Below, piece by piece: positions 1 through 13,541 of a stretch of DNA of 31,969 nucleotides. Made by a program: the position numbers and the translations under genes. Position 1 is the first letter of the stretch, and each line of letters opens with the position of its first letter. Under the pieces are notes generated by a model. It was not told the origin of the DNA, made no database searches, and saw nothing but the letters and a program-made list of their open reading frames with translations. This DNA is from Basidiobolus heterosporus B8920 (taxonomy: Eukaryota; Basidiobolomycota; Basidiobolomycetes; Basidiobolales; Basidiobolaceae). The stretch covers positions 1 through 31,969 of the forward strand of contig JNET01032689.1 of assembly GCA_000697455.1 (NCBI GenBank). The letters run 5' to 3'.

Positions 1-272
1 GAAGAAAGATATAACCACTCGTTTATTGATAGAATGGTGGATACTTTTTGAGATAGTTGCACAGTGCAACATATGTGACAACACACTTTTTGCTCTGGGG
101 AAAGTGAACATAGAAGAGCGACTAAAAATTGATGAGAAAAAAAAATAAAGTTGCTTGATACATGTAGAAAAATTTTTAGTTTATGGCGGTGGATCGCCAT
201 GACAGTAACTGACCAATCATTCAACAGAATTCAGTAAATTCCTCCGAAGTAGTCATCTGCAGCTGGATTTTT
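1..272. other. No gene seen at left edge
   Basis: AT-rich sequence without an open frame worth calling. A short hairpin (TGGCG, 6-base loop, CGCCA) lies near 184-199. I see no coding, RNA or promoter signal that I can support. It sits next to repeat debris, so it may be old element sequence. Confidence 0.5.
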
Positions 273-387
273 CCTAGTGAGAAATTTGTAGGTTGCCGAT
301 TTTATGACGGTATTTTTGCGGTGATCACGGATCCAGAAAAAAATCAGCCGATTTTCTGCTGGTATTCTGACCGCAATTTCTCATAGG
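273..387. repeat. Small foldback, MITE-like
   Basis: The two ends are inverted copies of each other with one extra base: the left arm reads CCTAGTGAGAAATT and the reverse complement of the right arm reads CCTATGAGAAATT. The interior also has palindromic pieces (GGTGATCACG, and ATTTT/AAAAT-rich arms around CCGATTTT). The total is about 115 bp with no coding capacity, which fits a non-autonomous DNA element. I could not identify a target-site duplication, so the class is an inference. Confidence 0.35.
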
Positions 388-483
388 GAGTATGGTGACT
401 GCATCTGATCATAGAGTCTAAGACTAATTAGCTGCTTGTATAGCTGAGATGCCAAAGTACCATACACAGACAGACTAGGTTAA
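387..483 (+). repeat. 97-bp dispersed repeat block, copy 1
   Basis: This block is repeated in inverted orientation at 30984-31080. The two copies have the same length and differ at about 11 of 97 positions when aligned by eye. The longest identical runs are the first 22 bases and the stretch around GTACCATACACAGACAGACT. The block starts with GGAGTATGGTGACTGCATC. It has no open frame. The flanks of the two copies are unrelated, so the block itself appears to be the mobile or duplicated unit. Confidence 0.6.
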
Positions 484-672
484 TTTAATCAACCAAGATC
501 CCAAATCAGGTCATGTATCAATGTGAGCATTCCTATGCATATTTAGGAAGTGGTATAGGTGACGGAAAATTCCTCAGTTGGATGTAAACTTATACTCTAT
601 GATAGAGTAATATGGGAATATGTTAATTATTTTGCTACAAAGATGTTATTGTCTATAGGAATATTTAGGGAG

Positions 673-929
673 TGTTGAAACTACTCAGTTTATCACCTAA
701 GTATTCATATAATTAGGTATATAACTTATATCTTTTACTTATGAGATACTTGTCAAGGTTGAAATGCATAAGATCATTTTAGATTAATTACAAGATTATG
801 AAATGATGAATTTATGATTCATTTATCCAACTGATCCACATTTTCAACTTGGACAAACATCTCATGAATATAAATAGAACTTGTATAGTTAATTGTATGA
901 ATAAGTGTTAAACTAACCTTACTTCAACA
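673..929 (+). mobile_element. Solo LTR of a Copia-type element
   Basis: The sequence begins TGTTGAAA and ends CTTCAACA, typical inverted LTR ends. Its first ~130 bases match the LTR at 31229-31578, sharing the run ATTCATATAATTAGGTATAT. No primer-binding site or internal coding region follows it, so it looks like a solo LTR left by recombination or a truncated copy. The 5-bp flanks do not match, so it is old or rearranged. The two LTRs diverge clearly in their second halves. It is a fossil. Confidence 0.55.
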
Positions 930-1118
930 GTATTACCTGCTTTAATGATCATGATGTTAGAAATATTTTGTCAATTACTTAACATATAGAGATTGTTCAG
1001 ACTTGCCATTTTCATAAATAATAACAAGGTTCGTGTCACTTAAAAAGATCTGATTGAGTCATAAGATTAAGGACAATGCGCGATATTTGCTATTGCACCG
1101 AAGTAACTAAGCCATGAG

Positions 1119-1126
1119 TATAAATA
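1119..1126 (+). promoter_or_regulatory. TATA box of the DUF4396 gene
   Basis: A TATAAATA sequence lies 37 bp before the ATG at 1163, the spacing expected for a core promoter with a short leader. Confidence 0.55.
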
Positions 1127-1162
1127 GGAACGACTAAAATCATTGGATCACCAATCAATACA

Positions 1163-1819
1163 ATGAACACAATTCCATTCACTTTTCGCCAGAATTTTCG
1201 TATCCTTCCCGTACGACTCGATATTCGAGCATGTCAAACACTAAGCAAAGTTCATAGAACCTATAGCACCTGTTGTCAGCACCAAACCAAGAAAGAAGAC
1301 CAAACACCACAGAATATCTCCCAATCAACAAGAGTTTCCTTCTGGTCGGATACTGATGTCTGGAAAAGAGCAGGGATCAATACTACCCGGTGTTTAATAG
1401 GTTGCTCCTTGGGAGATCTCACCATGTTCATGTACTTGACCAATTATCACCCAGACGTTTCTGTCCTGTATAGCATGCCGCTGTCCATGGCGGCCGGACT
1501 TTGTACTTCTATTACCTTGGAGACCCTTTTTCTGCTCTATAAGGAGCGGTTTAACTCGCTTAACCAAGCATTCAGAACTGCAGCAGGAATGAGTATGATT
1601 TCCATGCTGGTTATGGAGGCATCAGAAAATTTGGTTAACCTGTATGCCACTAACCAACTGGTCAAAACGGCAGGTTGTTCTTTGACTGAATTGACTCTGG
1701 CTAATAATGGAGCTACCACCATCGGTAGTATTCTTAGCGTATCTATGTTGGCTGGATTTTTGGCTCCATTACCGTACAATTATTTCAAGTTGAAAAAGTA
1801 TGGCCGTGGGTGTCATTGA
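1163..1819 (+). CDS. DUF4396-type membrane protein, probably mitochondrial
   Basis: Intronless frame of 218 residues. The first ~45 residues are rich in Arg, Ser and Thr with almost no acidic residues, which suggests a mitochondrial targeting sequence. The rest carries the pattern I associate with DUF4396: FWKRAGINTTRCLIGCSLGD near residues 65-85, then GLCTSITLET, AGMSMISMLVMEASEN and a last hydrophobic stretch before a basic tail (KLKKYGRG). Four membrane segments are likely (roughly residues 77-95, 101-126, 140-160, 185-205). The function of the family is not settled; a role in a membrane complex or metal handling would be a guess. A TATA box precedes it. The family call rests on remembered motifs, not a search. 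Confidence 0.7.
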   Translation: MNTIPFTFRQNFRILPVRLDIRACQTLSKVHRTYSTCCQHQTKKEDQTPQNISQSTRVSFWSDTDVWKRAGINTTRCLIGCSLGDLTMFMYLTNYHPDVSVLYSMPLSMAAGLCTSITLETLFLLYKERFNSLNQAFRTAAGMSMISMLVMEASENLVNLYATNQLVKTAGCSLTELTLANNGATTIGSILSVSMLAGFLAPLPYNYFKLKKYGRGCH

Positions 1820-1853
1820 TCACGGACTGCTAGAAATAGAGTACGGGTAGAGA

Positions 1854-1867
1854 TTAGGGTTAGGGTT
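1854..1867. repeat. Short telomere-like TTAGGG repeat
   Basis: Two adjacent TTAGGG units followed by TT lie in the gap between the DUF4396 gene and the GCNA-like gene, about 125 bp before the start of the latter. Similar motifs occur in other intergenic gaps of the window. It may be a Tbf1-type site or a telomere-repeat scar. Confidence 0.5.
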
Positions 1868-1989
1868 TAAATCTTGGTAATCTGAATAAACGAAATAATT
1901 GGTTATTTACATGGATTTGTTTATTTGGAATGACTTGTGGTTGAGTGGATGAAATGGTGTTCTTTTCTTGAATCCACTTTATACTGAGC

Positions 1990-4955
1990 ATGGGGTTGCC
2001 TTCGACGCAGATAACACCAAAGTAAGTATCCCTTACCTCAAGTGGTATTCTTTTATATTGACTCATTTTGTCTCTCTAGACAAGCGCACGAGAGACTTTC
2101 GGGCTCTATACAAGAGACACCTAACGAACCAAGTCCGTTTAATTTAAGTGACGATGAGTTTTGGGAAGAGTGGGGACAGACTGTTCAAGTGGAGAATTCT
2201 TCTTTAAGTAACAAGGAGATTCATGAGGTTGGGTTGGAAAAGCGTCGAATTCAACTAACCGAGCGTCCTTTTCCCTTCAATAAATTGTTTACTGAGACAC
2301 CTCCATACCATCCCTATGAATATGAATATGAATACGAACAAGAAACTCCATCACCCTTATATCCAAGTACACCGGATAATCCTCAATACGCCACTCCGGA
2401 GCCAGACACACTTCTTGATTCCAACCCTCTCAAGAACTTCACCCCAAATGACTACCATCAGAACAGTGAAAACGAAAGCCCCCAAGATGTCAATCAAGAG
2501 GAGTTTTGGAGAGAGTGGGCGGAAGAATTTAAAACTCCCCCTACTAGTATGAAGAAACCCTTAGAGTCATCCGGGAGTAATATTAGGAAGGATTTCACCC
2601 CAGAAGGCAATCATTTGCCTTTGTTGACACCTTCTCCAATTATCAACAGAAATTCTGAAGAGTCTCCTGATAGTGCAAATCTGCCTTCTTTGGCATTCGT
2701 CACTGTACGAAGAACTGGACGTCGAGATAGACGCTTTCAATTGAGAAACTCTACACCAGGCTCACCTCTTAACCCAAACAACCGAAAGGCTGATACTAAA
2801 GCTGACATGACCAGTGTTGCTGAACGGCTTTCGAATGTTCAGTTAGACAGCGAGGATGAGGAAAATGCTGAAAATCAAGAGAACTTGGATGATTTGGCTG
2901 GTGAAGAATCCGAGATGCCAAATGAGTATGATGAGGATGACTCAAGAAGCGAAGCATTTTATACTCCAGCACCTAGAGGTCGTCGAAGAATGGTGATTTT
3001 AAGCGATGAGGAATCGGAAGAGGACGAAGAAACCATCGATACGGTCCAATCTCTCGGAAGCCCTCTAGCAGAAACCCGCTCAGAGACTGGCGAGATGGAA
3101 TCTGACGAGGATTCCGAACATGAGACCTTAGAGTTCAATGTGGACTCTGAAGCGACGATGATTGAAACAAATTCTAGTCTAAACTGCACTCCTGAGAAAT
3201 TCAAGGAAGACATTTTTGATAGCCCGGAAAGTCCATTTACAGTCAAAAGGAGAATAAAGGCCAACCGGCTTTTAGTGGTTGATAGTGATGATGATCTTGA
3301 ATCAGGAAGGCCACAACACTCATCACCTTCATTCCAACCGATTGAGTTCAACCTTGACGACCCCGAGTTTAACATCGAGCCCAACGCTACTAATAACAAC
3401 GCTACTAATAAATCACCAAGCACTACCCCCGACCGCACTCAGGACCAGATGTTCGACTCTCCCAAGCCTAAGCCCCGCCAAAAGTTCATTGTAGATAGCG
3501 ACAGCGAAACAGAAGATAACGGAGGTATTTGACCGTTGAGAGTGCACTTGTATTCTCAGAAATCTTTCTAACGTATTCCTCGACTTGAAACTAGTTGGAT
3601 CTCAGGAGATCAGCTCTGATGATTCGGATATGGATTCAGGAATTATTGTATAGTAAGTTGGATTTCTTGAGATGTAGCAGTAGATCATTTGCTAAAGGCA
3701 TTTTCAGTGAAGGGAACATTACGAATCGAGTGATCGAGATCAAAGAGGATGATTCCTTCTGGATGGAGCCACCACCGACTCCAGAGACCCCGCAAACCCC
3801 TGGGCCACAAACTCCTTTCAGAACCCCTCAATCAATTACGTTAATTAATTCTGCCACAAAAACCGCCACCGCTAGACAATTCAAAAAGCACCGAGAGCAC
3901 CTAACACGGGAGCTCTTCCATGAATACAACCGTAAGGTGTTCGACAACAAGCTGCCAAAAGAGATGAAGATCACCTGGTCAGTTACGCTAAAAACAACCG
4001 CTGGACGGGCCATTTCTCACAGGTACCACGAGTAACATGCATACGACGCAACTAGAGCCCTCGTAGTAATCCCCATTTTTACTCTAGACAAAGACACGAT
4101 GACGAGTGGAGCTACGTCTCTAGAGTGGAATTATCAACGAAAGTAGTGGATAGCATTGGTAAATTGAAAATGACTTCTTGATCGAGAAAAGATTTTTAAA
4201 GTATTTGGTGGATTAGATCGTCTGCGAAATACCTTGGCTCATGAGTTGTGCCATTGTGCAGCCTGGATCGTTAATCATACTGCCAGACCAGCCCATGGCG
4301 CTGAGTTCAAGTATTGGTAAGTGTTCCTTTGGCTGCTACTCTCTTCAATCAATCACTCATCCTGTGCAGGGCCCAGCAAGTCATGAAAGTGTACCCCGAT
4401 CTTAACATCACCACTTGCCATTCGTATGAGATTGCGTACAAATACTATTTCGAGTGCGTCAATCCCATGTGCAAGAAAGTGTAAGTAGCCATCACATCCA
4501 GTCTTTTATCTGATTTTGGCCTGACCTCCCTCCTCTCTTGTAGTTACGGCAGACACTCTAAATCCATTGATACGGATAGGCATGCGTGTGGGGTGTGTCG
4601 AAGGTAAGCGTATGAAGCTTCTGGGTCTTGACTCGTAGCTAACTCTATATCAACCCGTTGTAGCAAACTACGCGAGATGGAGAGACTAAAGAAAGATGGC
4701 ACGCCTTTCAAGAAGCGTGGACCTAACAAATTCCAGTTATTCGTTAAGGTGCGTTAGAGCAAACCATCATCAAAACCATAGCTAACATTCATGGTTTATT
4801 AGGAGAACTTCAAACGAGTAAAAGATTCGAATCCATATGCTTCACACGGGCAAGTGATGTCGATACTGTCGGCAGAGTATAAACTAAAGGACACTCAAGA
4901 GAACAGCGCCATAGATGATCTGGCTAATTCTATCGGTCGAATTGAACTGGATTGA
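1990..4955 (+). CDS. GCNA-like protein: acidic region, SprT protease, zinc ribbon, HMG-like tail
   Basis: Ten exons: 1990-2021, 2080-3524, 3595-3652, 3708-4022, 4088-4158, 4217-4316, 4370-4480, 4544-4603, 4664-4748, 4803-4955. They join in frame to 809 residues. The ATG at 1990 is used because a GTAAGT donor at 2022 joins the long acidic exon in frame. Residues 1 to ~530 are disordered and acidic, with SUMO-interaction-like patches (VILSDEE, LVVDSDDD, FIVDSDSE, EISSDDSD). The SprT-like metalloprotease follows: HELCH at about 649-653, a third zinc ligand in AHGAEF (~667), then a CxxxxC...CxxC zinc ribbon and a tail (PNKFQLFVKENFKRVK) resembling an HMG box. This is the order known from GCNA/ACRC, which acts on SUMOylated DNA-protein crosslinks. 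An alternative acceptor for exon 6 (AAAG before 4201) is also in frame, but the chosen one fits the family better. Confidence 0.85.
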
Positions 4956-5179
4956 TGGTTAGATTTGTTAGAGATTATATTTTGATTTGAAATAAACTTC
5001 CACCTAAACTTGTAAGGTACATGACTATCTGCGCACCATGTAAATTTACAACATGGGCTAAATTAAATGGGAAATTTAGGTTTGATTAAAAATCTATCTT
5101 TTATGCTGTAAGGGGATTAGAGTGAGTCAATCCATGTCTCCAAGGCACGGCTGAGCACAACTAGCTTAAGGTTTTGACG

Positions 5180-7888
<2,709 letters not shown>

Positions 7889-8240
7889 TCAACCGAGCCA
7901 TTATTAACCTCTTTATTCTCCGTTAATTATGGCACTTTGGCAATGTTTTATAGACCACTCCAGACCATTTTAATTAGCCATTTCTCCCATGACTCTTATA
8001 AGACCGAAATTTAAATCCATAAAATTGTTTGAGATCGGGCTATGTTAAATTAGTAAATAATCATCAATGCTTATATCTATTCACTCTCTTTAACCAAGAA
8101 ATCGTAGACGTAGTGGGAGTAGTTTGAAGTAGTAAGTAGTAACAAGTAGTAGGAGATTCACGGTGTATGCATGGATATTAACCTTTTTATTGAATGTAAA
8201 TTCCCTGAAATAAAAGCCCTCTACTATCCTGTTTCAGCTT
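7889..8240. other. Intergenic region with AGTAGT-rich tract
   Basis: No gene seen. A low-complexity GTAGT/AGTAGT tract lies at about 8105-8152. The rest is AT-rich and should hold the 3' end of the zinc transporter transcript and the promoter of the kinase gene. No clear TATA box at a useful distance was found. Confidence 0.5.
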
Positions 8241-11200
8241 ATGGATTCTGCTACCCAACCAACTCAACCAGATCAGAGTACTCAAGAAACTCCACACTCC
8301 CAAGAGTTCTCAGTTAGTCAGGAAGAGGCCCTAGCCAGACTAATCCCTTTGTCACCCGAGTTTTCACCAGTAGACTTATATCAAGAGAAACTTGAGAGTG
8401 GCTATATAATTGGTAGACATCCTAGGTGCGACATTGTTACCCCTGATGATAGAAGGATCAGTAACAAACATTGTAGAATATTTACCGTACGTATTCACTT
8501 CAACCTTTACGTGGATTTATTGGAAATGCACGCGAAAACTCGACCTTAATTACTCTTGTGCAACCACTCTTAGCCTTATAAAAATGATAATTTACTCCAC
8601 GGAACTTCCATCCTTATCGAGGATCTCAGGTATTTTTAAACCACTTTAAAGTTCTAAATACTGAACTCTAACGAGTAACCAAAAAAATTCCATATGGTGA
8701 TACGTATGGCAGTACCAATGGTACCTTCATTGGGAAGAAACTGTTAGGAAAAGGCAACCGGATATTATTGGTGCATGGAGACGAACTTTCTTTTGGCACT
8801 TTACCTAAAAACAATGGTCGCTCGGAACATCGTCAGTTTTCTGTCTATGTAGTTCTATGTTGAAAAGATTCATATTCAACTTTTGGTTTGTAGATTATTT
8901 ATTTCAAATAACGAATCATGGCACGGACACTCAGCTGACTCAGGTAAACACACTATCTGGACTGGTGTTTTTTCGTACGTAATACTCACCATAGTTTGGT
9001 CCCCTTTAGAAAAGTCATTCTGCTATTCATGAGAAATATTCGTTTCGGCATCTTCTTGGCACGTGGGTGATCCATAGTTTAATTCATCATTGAATCTAGT
9101 GGAATCTCTTATTTACCCAACTGTCTTTAGTGGGAACTTCTCGGCTGTCCATCTGGTGGCTGATAAACAAACGGGAGAAAATTTCGCGTGTAAAGTGATT
9201 GATAAGACACGATTTTTCATGAAACCCAAAGTAAAGGAGGCATTCGCACGCGAGGTAAGTCAAGATGGGAGAGGAGTTCCTTTGATTCGTTAATGATTTA
9301 CTCAGCGTTTTTATCGTGCATGAATTAAGGTGAAGATACTGAAGAATCTCGATCATGTAAGTTTTCCTGAATAGCGATGAGTTTAATAAGGACCGGGTTA
9401 ATGACTACGTTGATCCAGCCGAACATCGTTTCTTTCGTGTCTTGCTATGAAACGGAAGAAACACTGTGGATCGTTATGGAGTTGGTCACTGGCGGAGACC
9501 TTCTTGCTTATATCACTGAGAAAGGAACCATACCAGAGAATGAGTGTAAATTACTATTTCATCAGATATGTCTCGCTCTACAGGTAGGCCATTTAAGAAA
9601 GATTTCTCTTGATAGATTTTGCTAAAGCCATGTAGTATCTACATCATCGAGGAATCACCCATCGTGATATGAAGCCTGAGGTAAGGATTGAATTCCTCAA
9701 TCCTTACGACCGTTCATTCACTTATTGTTGTTTAGAATATTCTGATGGTAAACCAAGAGAAAAACACTGTGAAGATCTCGGACTTTGGTAGACATCTGGT
9801 CACTACTACGTACCATCAATATAGGCATTGACTTTTGTTATTGAAGGACTTGCAAAAGTGGTTAGCGAACAATCGATTCTCCAAACGATGTGTGGGACCT
9901 TAACCTATCTAGCACCAGGTAATCATACTGGAATAGTCGTAATATCTTGACAAATTCTTTACTGAGATTCTCTTAGAAATCATGTCAGCAAGTAGTCAGC
10001 AAAGCTACAGTCAAGCAGTGGGTTAGTGCCAGGGTTTTGAAGATGTCGGCTTTGATGAATTGACTCGAATTGGTTTTCATTTTAGACCTTTGGTCCTCGG
10101 GAATCATATTGTACTTGATGTACGTTTTTCTTATGGTCCACCTTTTCTATATAAATTCAGGTGATCTTATTTGCTTTCTAGGTTATTTGGATGTTTTCCA
10201 TTCCCTCCTCCAGAATCAACCGACTCGCAGCCTAATAAGGTGGAAACTCCTCGTATTTTGGCATTTCCTGAACATTCGAGCATTAGTGTTGAAGGTAGTA
10301 GGGGTATCTTTAAAATCTATACCGGTATACCCGCTTCTTAACTTCAATCCATCAGCGAGGGACCTATTGAAGCGTCTCTTGACGGAGGATCCAGACAAAC
10401 GAATCACTATCGATGAGACACTAAATCATCCGTGGTTTAAAGTACTTTATTTTTCTACCAATCGACCATCATACCTAATCTAATAGTATTGTTGATGTAT
10501 TACCAAGACCAACATCCATTCTACAAAGACAAAGAAAATAGAAGAGAAAACTTCAACAAAAAGACCTCTTGAATGCACACAAATTAAGAATGGCTCAGAT
10601 AGAACTGACTCTGTAGATAATACATCATTTGAAGAATTGAATACCACAGGTAAACCATGATTAACCTCCCAAACAACATTTCAATCACAATACTTTATCA
10701 AGAAACCTCTAACCTTTCACATGAAATTCTCCCTCCATAGAAAAAACCCTCACTGATGGCCAAGCCACTCAACATTGGGGAACTCTTAAAATAGTCCCCG
10801 GAAGTCGAGCCGGAAAAGACGTTCAACTACATGAAGAAATAGTCTTTTTCGGTCGAAGTTCAAGTAAGTTCTAAACTCATCAAAGAACCCCGATCTGACT
10901 CTTGAAAGTTCTTGTTGATTGAATTGGTCTTGTAGCAAACCAAATTCAAATTCAGGAGCCTAGGATTAGTGGTAAACACTGTAAAATTTGGAAGAACACG
11001 AAAAATCAGGTTTTTTTGAAGGATCTTAGGTAATACGGGAACAAATTGATCACTTGAATTTGGAAAATTTCCTGAATGTTTCGGATTTTCTTTAGTGCCA
11101 ATGGTTGTCACGTGAATGGACATCCACTAGGGAAAGATAAAGTCACCCCACTGAACGATAACGATGTGATTGGCATCGTTCTCAATGCTACAGATGTTAA

Positions 11201-12121
11201 TGATTTCATTAAATACGTGTTCAAATCGAACTTGACTCGTACTGAACCACCAGTGAATCAAGATTTGAGCGTGTTTCGAATTCCTTTCCCATCTCCACAA
11301 AAGAATCGAATCCTGGTAAATATATGCCGAGTTACTAGTGAATGGTATGACATTGATATTGATGCATTTCATCATTTCTTAAGAACCTTCAACATGATCC
11401 AGAGTCTCCTACATCTAAGAAGAGAAAGAAAGGCATGGATCAACGCCAAGGTCAAGAGGTGACAATCTGGGGTAGACTACGATCACTTCACACGAATTAC
11501 CCGAATGTCTGGTTGAAGGGACACCAACTGATCTTTGGAAGACACAATAGTGAGTTTAGTCAACTCCAACTTCAACACTATTTAATGCCTAATCCTCGCT
11601 AATCCTCGCTCATCACTTAACCTAGCTTGTCCTACACCAGTCAGATATAACAATCCTCGGATCAGTCATATTCGTAGGCATCCCAATCAACCCATTTTCC
11701 AAGAACAAATTGATTAACGGGGATTGATTTTAGACTGTACACTTGAAAAGCGTGGGAATGCCGTTTACCTCATAGATAACAGGTTAGAACTAGGGAAATG
11801 GAAGTTGTGTGAGAAGAGTACTTAGTTTGTGAATTCTAGTACCAACGGAACCTATGTCAACGGCAAATTATTGGGTCAAGGAAATGAGATCTGCTTGAAA
11901 TCTATGGACGAATTGGTGTTAGTTTACGCAGAGGCAGAGGCAGAGGCAGATGCAGATGCAGAGCAAACATCTAACACTGAACCGAGAAGTGGTAGGCTCT
12001 GAATTAAATGACATCAACAAACTGAACCAAACCTTTCTCTCTTACTTACTCATTCGCTTTCTTCACAGCTTTGATAGGATATTGCTTTGAACCATATGAT
12101 CTACTTGTTCCATGTAAATAA
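8241..12121 (+). CDS. Rad53/Cds1/Chk2-type checkpoint kinase with three FHA domains
   Basis: Twenty-four exons join in frame to 772 residues: 8241-8486, 8574-8629, 8713-8816, 8894-8943, 9010-9062, 9131-9254, 9330-9356, 9419-9583, 9636-9680, 9736-9787, 9847-9918, 9977-10021, 10086-10119, 10182-10294, 10356-10441, 10508-10649, 10741-10863, 10936-11029, 11096-11315, 11384-11549, 11626-11673, 11734-11782, 11840-11991, 12069-12121. Residues 1-27 hold five SQ/TQ motifs, ATM/ATR-type targets. FHA1 (~50-135): GRHPRCDIV, RRISNKH, DLSTNGTFIG. Kinase (~162-424): GTGNFSAV, FACKV, HRDMKPEN, DFG, LAPE, all catalytic residues kept. FHA2 (~489-580): FGRSS, PRISGKHCKI, DLSANG. FHA3 (~650-735): FGRHN, PRISHIHC, NSTNGTYVNG. 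Rad53 has FHA-kinase-FHA and Chk2/Cds1 only one FHA, so a third is unusual. Expected role: DNA-damage and replication checkpoint signalling. Exon 7 is only 27 bp. Confidence 0.88.
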
Positions 12122-12150
12122 ACTTTTATTGGTACAAAAATCCATTTATT
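12117..12150. terminator. Polyadenylation signals of a convergent gene pair
   Basis: AATAAA on the plus strand (12117-12122) overlaps the stop codon of the kinase gene. Two TTTATT copies (12125-12130 and 12145-12150) are AATAAA on the minus strand, 60-85 bp past the stop of the isomerase gene. The two stop codons are only 88 bp apart, so the transcripts probably overlap at their 3' ends. Confidence 0.5.
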
Positions 12151-12209
12151 GTTCACAACCAACTTCAAAATAAGTCATCTACACATCTCTTCCATCTCTC
12201 CCTCCACAT

Positions 12210-13541
12210 CTATAGCTCTTCTGAGTGAAAGGCTCTGTAAAAGGTGGCTGGTTCCGATTGACTACTCAATACCACCTCAGTATCGGGGGAAATAAACCAA
12301 ACCTGACCTTGTTTCAATGGGATTTCCTCACCCGCATGAGCCATGACACCCTCACCATTTGTCACGATCAAGATGCTAGGTCCATGGATGCCGGGGATAT
12401 TCTCATTGGTGTTCGCCGGGAGTTCAGTGCGTAGTATAGAGAATTCCTCGATGGGTGGATTATACAGAAGAGTATGCACCAAATCCAGGAATCTCTCACC
12501 ATGCATGATTTTGGTTTGAATCTCGTATGAGTCATAGGTTAACATATCCACCAGTACCTTAACATCCTTGAATTTCGGAGTTAATCCGGAACGAACCACG
12601 TTATCACTGGTAGCCATACATTCAACACAATCACCTGAGATGTACGCGTGTGGTTCGTTGGCTTGTAAGAAGATAGCTTCACCAGGATTTAATGTGGTAT
12701 AATTTAAGAATAACACTGCGAAACAACCGATATCTCCTGGATATTGTGAATTCAATCGATTCAATAGTTCCGTGATCTCCGAGGGATTGGATTCTTGGTT
12801 AAGTCTACTTAATAAACGATTTAACTGAGTTTGTACGACGATCTCCTCTTGGGTCATGACGGCTTGGAACAGTTCCTTCAGGATACTTTTCTTCTCCGCA
12901 GTTTGATGTTCACCTGATAATACGCTATGAAAACGTTGAACCAATTCTTCCCCTACTAAATGGGCGAACTCGGGGAATTCCTTCAAATGTTGGTAGATCA
13001 CTTCCAACGGTCTAAACCCACACAAGGCTTCGAAGGGGGTCAAAGCGATGGCCATCTCAGGTTTATGGTTAGGGTCTTTGTAAAGATCAGGACGTTCGGC
13101 AAACAACCGTTGGGCTAGAGCTTTGTCGGGATGGGCTTGGATGGAGAGGGCTTTGTTGATGGAGAGAACTTTGAAGAGGAACGGAAACTCTCCGGCATAC
13201 TTTTTGTAGATGTTCTCGGTTAGTAACTCTACTCTGGTTGACACAAGACTTTTAAGTGACACATTTTCTTGACCAGGAAGGATGGCGACTGAAGGGGCAT
13301 TTGGATGTGTACCCATCCATAACTGGGTTGGAAAGAAGTTGTTTCGTGTGAGAATACTTTACTTGTGAACAAAGACCAATTTGTTTTTTACCTCGGCGTA
13401 TGGCTTCTTGGAATCGACGACAAAGTCGGGGTTAGCTTGAGCATATTGAGCTACTTTACTCTGACTTCCTAACTTTCCCCACTCATAGCTTTGAGTTTGA
13501 CACTGGAGTTGAAAGATAGGGTTCAATGGTTGTGGTGACAT
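12210..13541 (-). CDS. PMI1: Mannose-6-phosphate isomerase
   Basis: Two exons, 13541-13392 and 13322-12210, give 420 residues (yeast Pmi40 is 429). The second in-frame Met is chosen as start because it directly precedes PLNPIFQLQCQTQSYEWGK, the usual N-terminus of type I isomerases; an ATG 36 bp upstream would add 12 residues. Family marks are PYAELWMGTHPNAPS across the splice junction, IQAHPDK, KPEMAIALTPFEALCGFRP and EAIFLQANEPHAYISGDCVE, with the Gln, His, Glu and His zinc ligands (in IQAHPDK, the PEMA glutamate and the NEPHAY histidine). The zinc enzyme interconverts fructose-6-phosphate and mannose-6-phosphate in the cytosol and feeds GDP-mannose for cell-wall mannan and glycosylation. 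It is convergent with the kinase gene. Confidence 0.95.

Noticed and set aside
2042-2079. GTG-initiated extension of the long acidic exon
   Set aside because: It is the 3' end of an intron: a GTAAGT donor at 2022 and an AG at 2079 join an ATG-bearing first exon in frame.
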